Below the pieces are notes generated by a model that was given only the letters and a program-made list of their open reading frames with translations, did no database searches and was not told the origin of the DNA. From Chloroflexota bacterium (GTDB lineage: Bacteria > Chloroflexota > Anaerolineae > Anaerolineales > DRMV01), in NCBI GenBank assembly GCA_013153135.1, contig JAADFA010000039.1, positions 1 to 32,812 of the forward strand: DNA of 32,812 bases, read 5' to 3'. Positions 14,719 through 21,846 of this stretch are shown in pieces (position 1 is the stretch's first letter; every line of letters begins with the position of its first letter). The position numbers were made by a program, and so were the translations under genes.

Positions 14719-15848
14719 GCCCCATGCGCCCTCCCTTCCGCTTTGAGGTGTTGGCGACCCATGGCCGGGCCCGGGCGGGCATTTTGCACACGCCCCACGG
14801 CCCGATTCCCACACCCATTTTTGCCCCTGTGGGCACGCAAGCTACAGTCAAGGCCCTGACCCCAGCTCAACTGCTTGAGATGGATGTCTCCCTGATCTTG
14901 GCAAATACGTATCATTTGTACCTGCGGCCCGGGGACGAGCTTATCGCTGAGCTAGGCGGTTTGCATCGGTTTATGGCTTGGCCACGGCCGATCTTGACAG
15001 ACTCAGGCGGGTTTCAAGTCTTTTCCCTGGCCAAATTGCGAGAGATCGACGACGATGGGGTTACCTTCCGCAGCCATCTGGACGGCTCCGTGCATCGCTT
15101 TACGCCCGAGCTATCCATCCGCATTCAAGAGAACCTGGGCGCGGATATCATCATGGCCTTTGACGAGTGCCCGCCGCCTTATGACCGTGCATACAACGAG
15201 CGCGCGCTCGAACGGACGCATCGCTGGGCAGAACGTAGCCTTAAGGCCCACACCCGTCGCGATCAAGCGTTGTTCGGCATTGTACAAGGCGGCGTGTTCC
15301 CCGACCTGCGGGAGCGTTCGGCCCGTTTTCTGACGTCGCTGGATTTTCAGGGATATGCGATCGGTGGCTTATCGGTTGGCGAAACCAAGGCCGAGATGTA
15401 CCGCATGATCGAGATCGTGAACGATATTCTGCCCAAGGATAAACCGCGTTACCTCATGGGCGTTGGTACGCCCGAGGACCTGGTGGAGGGCATTTTGCGC
15501 GGGGTAGATATCTTCGATTGTGTCCTGCCGACGCGTTTGGCCCGGCACCACGCGGCCATGTTGGCGCAGGGGGGACGGTTGAACATGCGCCGCGCGGAAT
15601 TCGCGCGCGACCCCCGGCCTATTGATGCTACCTGCGGTTGCTATACCTGTCGTCATTTCAGCCGAGCGTATGTGCGGCATCTCATTGTGGCCAAGGAGAT
15701 GCTCGCGGCGACGCTGCTCTCTATTCACAACATCTACACCCTTCTTCGCATTGTGCGCGAAATGCGCGAGGCTATCCTCGCGGGCACCCTGGACGATTGG
15801 GTGGCTCAGTGGCGAGCGGAAAGGGAGCAAGAAGCAAAGAGCGGGTAG
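14715..15848 (+). CDS. tgt: tRNA-guanine transglycosylase
   Basis: Exchanges guanine 34 in the anticodon of Asp, Asn, His and Tyr tRNAs for the queuine precursor preQ1. At 377 residues it has the normal length. Catalytic Asp96 lies in TDSGGFQVFSL and nucleophile Asp268 in DIFDCVLPTR. The zinc site is Cys307, Cys309, Cys312 and His338 (TCGCYTC then LLSIHN). GIVQGG and MGVGTPEDL are also family-typical. ATG 14715 was chosen because AGGAGA lies at 14705-14710 and the frame begins just before FEVLATHGRARAG; a longer upstream frame is rejected. The last ten or so residues (EREQEAKSG) are encoded by the edge of a dispersed repeat, so the C-terminus has probably been replaced or extended by that sequence. 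Confidence 0.96.
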   Translation: MSPMRPPFRFEVLATHGRARAGILHTPHGPIPTPIFAPVGTQATVKALTPAQLLEMDVSLILANTYHLYLRPGDELIAELGGLHRFMAWPRPILTDSGGFQVFSLAKLREIDDDGVTFRSHLDGSVHRFTPELSIRIQENLGADIIMAFDECPPPYDRAYNERALERTHRWAERSLKAHTRRDQALFGIVQGGVFPDLRERSARFLTSLDFQGYAIGGLSVGETKAEMYRMIEIVNDILPKDKPRYLMGVGTPEDLVEGILRGVDIFDCVLPTRLARHHAAMLAQGGRLNMRRAEFARDPRPIDATCGCYTCRHFSRAYVRHLIVAKEMLAATLLSIHNIYTLLRIVREMREAILAGTLDDWVAQWRAEREQEAKSG

Positions 15849-16173
15849 CAGGTGGCAAGGAGCAGGGAGTAGGAAGTTGGTGAGTAGTTATTAGTCGGCA
15901 GTCGGTAGTCGGTAGTAGGGGCGCACGGAAGTGCGCCCAGAGCAAGAAGCGGGAAGGTTGGAGGTTGGGAGTTGGAGGTTGGAGGTTAGCGATAAAGTTG
16001 ACAGTCGACAGCCGGCAGTCGGTAGTAGGGGCGCACGGCAGTGCGCCTAGGGCAGGAAGCAAAGAGCGAGGAGCGAGAAGGAAGTTAGAAGTTGGAGGGT
16101 GGTGGTTAGTAGTTGGCTTATCTGCTGACTAACGACTGTAAACTGCCGACTTTTACCGCCAACCACCAACCTC
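15825..16173. repeat. Modular heptad-type dispersed repeat between tgt and the MFS gene
   Basis: The same modules as at 25-280 in reverse-complement orientation, in two successive units. The order is: AGTCGGY heptads (about 15892-15916 and 16001-16026), a hairpin GGGCGCAC-GGAA-GTGCGCCC (15919-15938) and its second copy at 16029-16048 with one G-T pair, then a purine-rich AGAGCAAGAAGCGGG type stretch, and then GGAGGTT heptads (about 15955-15988 and 16081-16115). A 13-base segment GAAGCAAAGAGCG occurs exactly both inside tgt (15831-15843) and at 16056-16068. The right edge (16153-16170) returns to the inverted CCAACCACCAACC form. No gene is credible here. Confidence 0.78.
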
Positions 16174-17475
16174 TTACCTCGCGTCCTCGGCCCTGGCTAT
16201 CGCGCTGCCCTTTTCCACGTCCACCCATGGGAGCAGCGCTAGTCCCACGACAAAGAAGAGAATGACGGCAAGGATACCATTGCGGCCGCTGCCCATGGTC
16301 TGGGTAATGACGCCTACGACTGCAGGGCCTGCGATGCCCGCGAACTTGGCACTTACGCTGAAGAACGCGAAGAACTCGGCTGACTTGCTCTTAGGGATAA
16401 GGCGGCTGTAGAGGGAACGGCTGAGGGCTTGGCTGCCCCCCTGGACCATGGCCACGCCAAATCCCAGGAGCCAGAAATGCCATGCCTCGCGCATAAAGTA
16501 TGCGCCGATGGTAATGAGGATATATACACTGATGGCTAGATACAGTCCGCGTTTGGCCCCAATACGTTTAGCTAAATAACCAAAGAGCAACGAGAACGGA
16601 ATACCCACAAACTGCACCATCAAGATAGTACCGATGAGGTCCGTCTCTTTGAGTCCGATTTCGGAGCCATAAATGGTAGCCATTTTGATAATGGTACTTA
16701 TACCATCGTTATAGAACCAAAACGCAATAAGGAACTTAAGTAATTCGCTGAATTTTCGGATTTCGCGGAAAGTCTCGGCCAGCTGTCGGAAGCCCGCGAC
16801 CACGGGGTTGAGTCCAGCCCATTTTGGGTTGGGCCGCGCGGGCGGTTCTGGTACCCATTTCCATAGGGGAATGGTGAAGACGAACCACCACACCGCGACG
16901 GAGAGCAACGACAGGCGGGTCATGAGCCCCTTTTGCTCTTCGGGTGCGAGCATGATCATGGCTAAGTTGATGGCTAGCAGAATACCTCCACCCAAATAGC
17001 CCATGGCATACCCTAAGGTCGAGACAATATCGACCTCATCCTCACGCGCGACGTGGGGTAGCAACGCGTCATAAAAGACGTTCGCAGCCGCGAAGCCTAC
17101 ATTGCCGATGATGTAAAAGAGCGATGCTTTAAGCCAATCTCCCGTGTAAACGAAGTATAGCAGCGCGGTACCGAACATACCGAGCAGCGCGAACGCGGTG
17201 AGAAAGAGCTTTTTGCGGCCTTTTTGGTCCGCGATGGCACCGAGAACAGGCGTGAGGAGCGCGACGATAAGAAGTGCGATGGACGCTGTATAGCCCCAGT
17301 AGGCTGTGGTGCGTGCGTCTCCTAACACAGGTGACGCGATAGCGTGGTAATACACCGGCAAGACCGCGACCATTACGGTAGTCGCGAACGCGGAGTTGGC
17401 CCAGTCGTACATCACCCAGCCCCAAATGGCCTTGCGCCGTTCGGGTGGAAAGCGGAAAAGATCCAGCCAGCGCAT
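16174..17475 (-). CDS. UMF1-type (Atg22-like) MFS transporter
   Basis: 433 residues with about 12 membrane helices. The N-terminal signature VMYDWANSAFATTVMVAVLPVYY is characteristic of the UMF1/Atg22-like branch of the major facilitator superfamily. Also visible are GAIADQKGRKKLFL between helices 2 and 3 (the MFS loop motif), FYDALLPHVAREDEVDIVSTLGYAMGYLGGG, and GGSQALSRSLYSRLIPKSKSAEFFAFF in the second half, both typical of the group. Substrate is unknown; amino acid efflux has been proposed for eukaryotic relatives. AAGGAGGAG precedes the ATG at 17475. Its stop codon lies at the very edge of the dispersed repeat separating it from tgt. Confidence 0.88.
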   Translation of the reverse strand: MRWLDLFRFPPERRKAIWGWVMYDWANSAFATTVMVAVLPVYYHAIASPVLGDARTTAYWGYTASIALLIVALLTPVLGAIADQKGRKKLFLTAFALLGMFGTALLYFVYTGDWLKASLFYIIGNVGFAAANVFYDALLPHVAREDEVDIVSTLGYAMGYLGGGILLAINLAMIMLAPEEQKGLMTRLSLLSVAVWWFVFTIPLWKWVPEPPARPNPKWAGLNPVVAGFRQLAETFREIRKFSELLKFLIAFWFYNDGISTIIKMATIYGSEIGLKETDLIGTILMVQFVGIPFSLLFGYLAKRIGAKRGLYLAISVYILITIGAYFMREAWHFWLLGFGVAMVQGGSQALSRSLYSRLIPKSKSAEFFAFFSVSAKFAGIAGPAVVGVITQTMGSGRNGILAVILFFVVGLALLPWVDVEKGSAIARAEDAR

Positions 17476-17669
17476 ACGCTCCTCCTTGGCGTGCTGGCGC
17501 GCGAGGCGCGCTCGCGAGGCTATAACCCCATCGCGGCGGGAAAGTTCCGGGCGCCGAATTCCAAGCCTGGTGCGATTCTTGGTCTCAGGCCTGCACGGAT
17601 GGGCTGGTTAGAGGTAAACTTAGGGTAAATCCGCGCGTAGCTCAAGCGTAAAGACGGGGAGGTTATCGT

Positions 17670-19004
17670 ATGGAACGTTCCGCCTTGTTGCGACGATGGG
17701 GAGTTGGGTTGCTCCTTATGCTTGTGCTCCTGATGGGGGTAGGTTGCGCGCGTGGTGGGACGAGCTCGCAGCCTCAGCAGCCACCAGCCTCGGCTGCGCC
17801 GCCCACCGCGACGGCCGCACCCGTGCAAGAGGAGATGCCCAAAGCCGCGTCGCCGACGCCCTTGCCCCAGATGCCCACGCCCACCATTCCACCTTCGGCT
17901 TCGCCCACGGTGGCTACTGGACGCATTGTCGGCATGGTGTGGGAAGACCGCTGCCCGCCGGAAGCGGCCACCCTGTTTTGTCGCGAGGACGCGACGTATG
18001 GCCTCATCGGCGATGGTGCACGGCAGCCCGATGAGCCCGCGCTCGCGAATATCGTCGTGCAACTCGCACAAGGCTCTTGTCCAGGTACCGTGTTGAGCGT
18101 GGCTAGCACCGATGCCCAGGGGCGCTTTGTGTTTGAAGGCGTCCAGCCGGGTACGTATTGCGTGCGCATTGACCCGGACGACCCCGCGAACGCGATGGTA
18201 CGGGATGGTATATGGACCTATCCCGTGGTTGGACAGTCGCAGGTCGAGGTGACCGTCGCACCCGGCGCGGAGGTCACGGTGGACTTTGGCGTGACGCGTG
18301 CACCTGGGGTCGCGGAGGCCGAACCCACCCAGGCGCCGCCTGCTGGGCCGCAGGCCGCACCAACGCAGGACGTCGCTCAGGCCAATATTCCGCCGACGCC
18401 CACCGCTACGCCCGTGCCTACCAATCCCTATGATTTGGGCGCTCCGGACGTGTTGGATACCATGGATCTGCCAGGGTTGCACTGGTATTTGCGTTGGGGC
18501 ACGGATGTAACCTTCAAGACGGCTTCGAGTAAGCCGGGTGTTTTGGTTATTCAGGTGCATAAGCCGGGCCCCGCGAATTATTGGACCTTGTCCACCTATC
18601 CTCCTTTGCGCAATGCCTACATCGAGGCAACCTTCATCACAGGGCCGCAGTGCAAACACAAGGACCGCTATGGGCTTATTGTGCGTGCACCAAGCACGCG
18701 GGAAGGATATCTTTTCTTGGTTTCGTGCGATGCTCGATACCGCATCTTGCGTTGGAACGGCGGCTTGAAGATATTGAAGGATTGGACGCCGTCGGATGCC
18801 ATCCATAAGGGGCCGAACCGCGTAAATCGGGTTGGCGTATGGATGCAGGATGACATCATGAAGCTTTATATCAACAGGGCTTTGGTTACCGAAGTTCAGG
18901 ATGATTACTTCCGCGAGGGCTACTTTGGCGTGGCCGCGGGGTCAGACCGAACGCCGGAGTTAGAGATCTACGTGGACGAAGTGGCGTATTGGATCTTGCC
19001 GTAA
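17670..19004 (+). CDS. Secreted lipoprotein with SdrD-B-like domain and C-terminal beta-sandwich
   Basis: 444 residues. A signal sequence with Leu-rich core ends LMGVGC (Cys26), a plausible lipobox. Residues about 30-80 are a Pro/Thr/Ser linker. Residues about 83-208 resemble an SdrD-B/carboxypeptidase-regulatory-like domain (GRIVGMVWEDRC, GDGARQPDEPALANIVVQLAQG, TDAQGRFVFEGVQPGTYCVRI). Residues about 210-260 are a second low-complexity linker, and 265-444 look like a concanavalin/LamG-type beta-sandwich (DRYGLIVRAPSTREGYLFLVSC, KLYINRALVTEVQDDYFREGYFGVAAGS). Likely an extracellular binding protein on the cell surface; ligand unknown. GGGGAGG precedes ATG 17670. A hairpin terminator follows. 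It is divergent from the MFS gene, with about 190 bases between them and no clear promoter found there. Confidence 0.8.
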   Translation: MERSALLRRWGVGLLLMLVLLMGVGCARGGTSSQPQQPPASAAPPTATAAPVQEEMPKAASPTPLPQMPTPTIPPSASPTVATGRIVGMVWEDRCPPEAATLFCREDATYGLIGDGARQPDEPALANIVVQLAQGSCPGTVLSVASTDAQGRFVFEGVQPGTYCVRIDPDDPANAMVRDGIWTYPVVGQSQVEVTVAPGAEVTVDFGVTRAPGVAEAEPTQAPPAGPQAAPTQDVAQANIPPTPTATPVPTNPYDLGAPDVLDTMDLPGLHWYLRWGTDVTFKTASSKPGVLVIQVHKPGPANYWTLSTYPPLRNAYIEATFITGPQCKHKDRYGLIVRAPSTREGYLFLVSCDARYRILRWNGGLKILKDWTPSDAIHKGPNRVNRVGVWMQDDIMKLYINRALVTEVQDDYFREGYFGVAAGSDRTPELEIYVDEVAYWILP

Positions 19005-19035
19005 CAGCGGTGCCCCTAATCTGAAGAAAAACGAA

Positions 19036-19068
19036 ACAACCGGGCCCGAGGGTAAAGGGCCCGGTTGT
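19036..19068. terminator. Bidirectional hairpin terminator
   Basis: Perfect 12-base-pair stem (19036-19047 with 19057-19068, core CAACCGGGCCC) with a 9-base loop. It lies between two convergent genes and has no T run longer than two on the plus side. Confidence 0.75.
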
Positions 19069-19125
19069 CGCGTCTTCTTAGGGAAAAGAGGGCTGGCTTC
19101 CCGTTCTGAGGTTGACCGCGCCGGT

Positions 19126-20175
19126 TTAGAAGTTCAACCCCTCGGGTGCGGTCGGCTCAGCCTCACTCGCTGTCGCGGGGCCTTCGCCTGTTGGGGCCTT
19201 TTGGAACACGCGGAATTCCACGGTCAACCGCGTGAAGTATTGGCCGTCCTGATCGGAGTCGCACTCGCAATCGCGCACAAAGACTTCTGCCCGTAGGCGT
19301 TCGGTCTCAAGCACGATTTGCTGTTGGGGTTCAGCCGCGAGGATGGCGCCACGTACTTCTAGGCGCTGACGCAGGGCTTCGTCGGCCGCGGCTTCTGGTG
19401 TGGCCAATACCACCGTCTCTGTGCGGATATCACTCTTGTCAAAGAGCCACACCTCAAACGCGTATACCTTCTTAGGTTGCGTTCCCCTTCCTTCCGAGAT
19501 GCTAATTCCGGCTTCGCCCAAGAACTCGCCCGTGGCTGAATCAATGGAGAAAGATTCGTCAAAGAAATCGTTGCCCAGTTCGTAGGTAGTCGTGTAGGCC
19601 GAGATGGGGCCCGGGCCCATCTCATCGCTAGTGATACCCGCGGCGCGTGCTGCCTCCGCCTTCTCTTGGGCCTTGGTCTTGTAACCTTGCCCTCGGCTCC
19701 GGGCTCGAATAAGCAGGAAGGCCAGCGCAGCGATGATGAACAGGGCCAAAATGCATAACAAGCCGTATTTTAGCAAGGAACTGGTTCCACCGCCTGCAGC
19801 CGCCCCAGCTTGGACTTGGCTAGCGATTTCGTTTTGGAAGCGCTGTACGGCTTCAGGGGGCAAATAATCGGGATTTTGGCTTACTGCACGCAAGGTTGCC
19901 TCCGCGGCCGTGCCCAATCCTTGGTATCGGATTTTAGCTCGGGCCGCGTCGCCCGTATTGATATAATCCGCGACCACCATGCGCAAGTAGTCTTGTCGCC
20001 AGCTGGCTTCCAGATGTTGCGGAGCCGCATCGGTCCACTTGACGGGCGCGATGAGCCAGCCCAGGATAAACCAACCGACGAACAGGCCGATCAAAAAGGC
20101 CACACCCAACGCGAGGGCGGGCTTGTTTCGAATCCGCTCGCCGATCATGTCGTTGAGGACGTCCAGAATCATCAT
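19126..20175 (-). CDS. Two-helix membrane protein of unknown function
   Basis: 349 residues from the preferred start. Membrane helix 1 spans about residues 20-43 (ALALGVAFLIGLFVGWFILGWLI) and helix 2 about 134-157 (LLKYGLLCILALFIIAALAFLLI). Between them is an acidic-to-neutral helical loop (SWRQDYLRMVVADYINTGDAARA), probably extracytoplasmic. The C-terminal 190 residues form a soluble domain (DFFDESFSIDSATGEFLGEAGISI, YAFEVWLFDKSDIRTETVVLA) ending in a low-complexity acidic tail. I do not recognise the family. A GGGAGAGAG precedes ATG 20175; the next codon is also ATG. The longer frame that starts at 20325 is rejected because it runs into the GC-rich repeat region. Confidence 0.72.
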   Translation of the reverse strand: MMILDVLNDMIGERIRNKPALALGVAFLIGLFVGWFILGWLIAPVKWTDAAPQHLEASWRQDYLRMVVADYINTGDAARAKIRYQGLGTAAEATLRAVSQNPDYLPPEAVQRFQNEIASQVQAGAAAGGGTSSLLKYGLLCILALFIIAALAFLLIRARSRGQGYKTKAQEKAEAARAAGITSDEMGPGPISAYTTTYELGNDFFDESFSIDSATGEFLGEAGISISEGRGTQPKKVYAFEVWLFDKSDIRTETVVLATPEAAADEALRQRLEVRGAILAAEPQQQIVLETERLRAEVFVRDCECDSDQDGQYFTRLTVEFRVFQKAPTGEGPATASEAEPTAPEGLNF

Positions 20176-20261
20176 AACTCTCTCCCACCGACGAAGTCCT
20201 GCCCCTGGGGCGTTTGGCTTTATTCTACGCCAAAGGCCAAAAATATGCAATGGCGCGTCGC

Positions 20262-20358
20262 GGCCTGGAATGCACGCAAATGTTGTCGAAACGGTCAAGG
20301 GGCGAGGGTCTGCGGCGCAGGGCATTGTCGCCGTTGGCGCCGCGGGCTAGAAACCCAC
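20262..20358. repeat. GC-rich dispersed repeat, copy with TGCACGCAAA core
   Basis: TGCACGCAAATGTTGTCGAA at 20271-20290, then ACGG, and downstream CCGCGGGCT-AGA-AACCCACGG (20340-20360), an imperfect hairpin. The same two elements occur in the same order at 32731-32812, where the hairpin is perfect. No coding potential is credible. Confidence 0.65.
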
Positions 20359-20367
20359 GGTTGACTG

Positions 20368-20580
20368 ATATAAAATTGCACGCGAATTGTCCAGCCCAAC
20401 GCGCGGGAACGCATGGGGACGGCGATCCTAGCGGGCGGGTTCCGCCGCACGCGGGGCGGCTCGCGTGCCGCGGCCGCCTGCGGCTAGTTGGTATAACATT
20501 GCGCGCGAATCATCCGGCCCAACGCGCGGGAACGCGTGACAGACAGCGAGCATAGGGGGCGAGTTCCACCGCACGCGGGC
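20368..20580. repeat. Imperfect tandem duplication, about 123 bases per unit
   Basis: Unit 1 (20368-20488) and unit 2 (20489-20580, truncated) both contain GATATAAAATTG/GTATAACATTG, CGCGAAT-N4-CC, CCAACGCGCGGGAACGC and GTTCCRCCGCACGCGGG in the same order. CGCGAAT starts at 20381 and 20504. Together with 20176-20367 and 20581-20645 this forms a gene-free block upstream of lexA. Confidence 0.7.
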
Positions 20581-20645
20581 ATAGGTTTTACAAGATTGGC
20601 CTGCGCCCTCGCGGCCTTTCCTTTGAATGCGCGCGTTTTATATGC

Positions 20646-20674
20646 TTGACGTAGAACAAGTGTTCGCTTATAAT
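20646..20674 (+). promoter_or_regulatory. lexA promoter
   Basis: TTGACG at 20646-20651, a 17-base spacer and a consensus TATAAT at 20669-20674. The spacer contains the LexA operator. A 10-pair stem (20675-20684 with 20693-20702, one G-U pair) follows in the predicted 5' untranslated region. Confidence 0.85.
20654..20665. promoter_or_regulatory. LexA operator (SOS box)
   Basis: GAACAAGTGTTC, a perfect GAAC-N4-GTTC palindrome at the centre of the lexA promoter spacer. This matches the operator type known from Gram-positive bacteria. Bound LexA would block RNA polymerase, giving autoregulation. Confidence 0.8.
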
Positions 20675-20721
20675 AAAGCCAACCTTAGTTCGGGTTGGTT
20701 TTGGGCAAAGGAGGCCTCGCG

Positions 20722-21417
20722 ATGCCCAAAGGTACTGTTCGGAAGCGACGCCGACGGATGGGTGAATTGGATGAAATGGACCGCCGCATTTTAGCCTTTT
20801 TGGAAGAGCATTTTCGTACGCACCATACACCGCCCACGGTCCGCGAGATTCAGCACGCGGTACGGGCGTCTTCCACCTCGGTGGTCAATTATCATCTCAA
20901 GCATTTGGAAGAGGCTGGTCGCATCGTACGGCATGCTCATCGCGCGCGAGGAATTCAGCTGGTTCAGGCTCATGCGCCCGGGGTACGCTATATCCCTGTG
21001 TTGGGCACCATTGCCGCGGGCACGCCGCGAGCCGCGTTCCCAGAGGACTGGGCCTACGTGGACGAGACCATTCCTGTACCTGAGGGATGGCTCGCGGCCG
21101 ACCCAGAACGTATTTTCGCCCTGCGGGTGCAGGGGCAGTCTATGCGTGACGCATCCATCGAGGATGGCGATGTGATCATTGTAGAGCGCATCGATGACCC
21201 AAGCCGGGTGCGCAACGGCGAGATGGTTGTCGCCTGGGTCGAGCCCGAGGATGAGGCTACAGTCAAATACTATTACTTGGAAGGGGATCACGTACGGCTG
21301 CAGCCTGCGAATCCGGATTACCCCGTTATTCGCCTGCCGCGAGATCAAGTTTGGCCGCAAGGCCGCGTCATCGGCGTACTACGCCATGTTCGACGTATGC
21401 CCATCGATGAGACGTAA
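20722..21417 (+). CDS. lexA: SOS response transcriptional repressor LexA
   Basis: 231 residues. The N-terminal winged helix carries PTVREIQHAVRASSTSVVNYHLKHLEEAG (about 38-66), the DNA-recognition part; the preceding basic KRRRRR run is longer than usual. The C-terminal S24 peptidase domain contains the Ala99-Gly100 self-cleavage bond in TIAAGTP, Ser140 in VQGQSMRDASIEDGD and Lys182 in ATVKYYY, the catalytic pair. On RecA-ssDNA contact LexA cleaves itself and derepresses DNA repair genes. ATG 20722 follows AAAGGAGG at 20708-20715; a longer frame from 20695 would start upstream of this site. The linker between domains is short. The SOS box in its own promoter supports autoregulation. Confidence 0.96.
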   Translation: MPKGTVRKRRRRMGELDEMDRRILAFLEEHFRTHHTPPTVREIQHAVRASSTSVVNYHLKHLEEAGRIVRHAHRARGIQLVQAHAPGVRYIPVLGTIAAGTPRAAFPEDWAYVDETIPVPEGWLAADPERIFALRVQGQSMRDASIEDGDVIIVERIDDPSRVRNGEMVVAWVEPEDEATVKYYYLEGDHVRLQPANPDYPVIRLPRDQVWPQGRVIGVLRHVRRMPIDET

Positions 21418-21445
21418 ACGCGCGTTCGGCGCGAGCGTGTTGAGC

Positions 21446-21469
21446 AGGCCGGGCTAAAGCGCCCGGCCT
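21446..21469. terminator. Bidirectional hairpin between lexA and cutA
   Basis: Perfect 9-base-pair stem AGGCCGGGC/GCCCGGCCT with a 6-base loop, lying between two convergent genes. Confidence 0.75.
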
Positions 21470-21480
21470 ATTGCGTATAT

Positions 21481-21819
21481 TTAAAGGACCTTTGGCCCCG
21501 CCGCGCGCGTTTCTGCCCGCAGCCAGGCTAGGTAATCCGGATTCCCGGCCACGACGGGAACAGCTAAAATCTCGGGGACTTGGTAAGGGTGCGCGGCCTT
21601 GATGGCTGCTTCCAGCGCGGGGTAGATCTCAGTCCGACTTTTGAAGATGATAAGGTATTCCGTCGCGGTTTCTACCTTGCCCTGCCACCAATAGGTGCTT
21701 TGCATAGGCCCGAGGATTTGGGCGCACGCGGCCAGGCGCTGGTTGATGATAGCCTGAACCAGGCGCTCCGCATCCTCTCGGCGTTCCACCGTGGTAACCA
21801 CTTGGATCGCGTCGGTCAT
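21481..21819 (-). CDS. cutA: CutA-type divalent cation tolerance protein
   Basis: 112 residues, the usual length for CutA1. The family pattern is visible: IQVVTTVERREDAERLVQAIINQRLAACAQI at the N-terminus, STYWWQGKVETATEYLIIFKSR in the middle and HPYQVPEILAVPVVAGNPDYLAWL at the end. CutA proteins form very stable trimers and bind copper; their exact role is unsettled. AAGGAGGG precedes the ATG at 21819. It starts 27 bases after the holB-like gene and is probably transcribed with it. Confidence 0.95.
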   Translation of the reverse strand: MTDAIQVVTTVERREDAERLVQAIINQRLAACAQILGPMQSTYWWQGKVETATEYLIIFKSRTEIYPALEAAIKAAHPYQVPEILAVPVVAGNPDYLAWLRAETRAAGPKVL

Positions 21820-21846
21820 GGCTCCCTCCTTGCTCGGATGGGCGGG

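Noticed and set aside
17520..18806. 428-residue minus-strand open frame opposite the modular lipoprotein
   Set aside because: Low-complexity Arg/Gly/His-rich translation, no motif, whereas the plus strand has signal peptide, lipobox and domain structure.
20361..20378. Promoter in TTGACTGATATAAAATTG
   Set aside because: TTGACT and TATAAA are only a few bases apart, far from the 16-18 base spacing required; the stretch belongs to the repeat unit.
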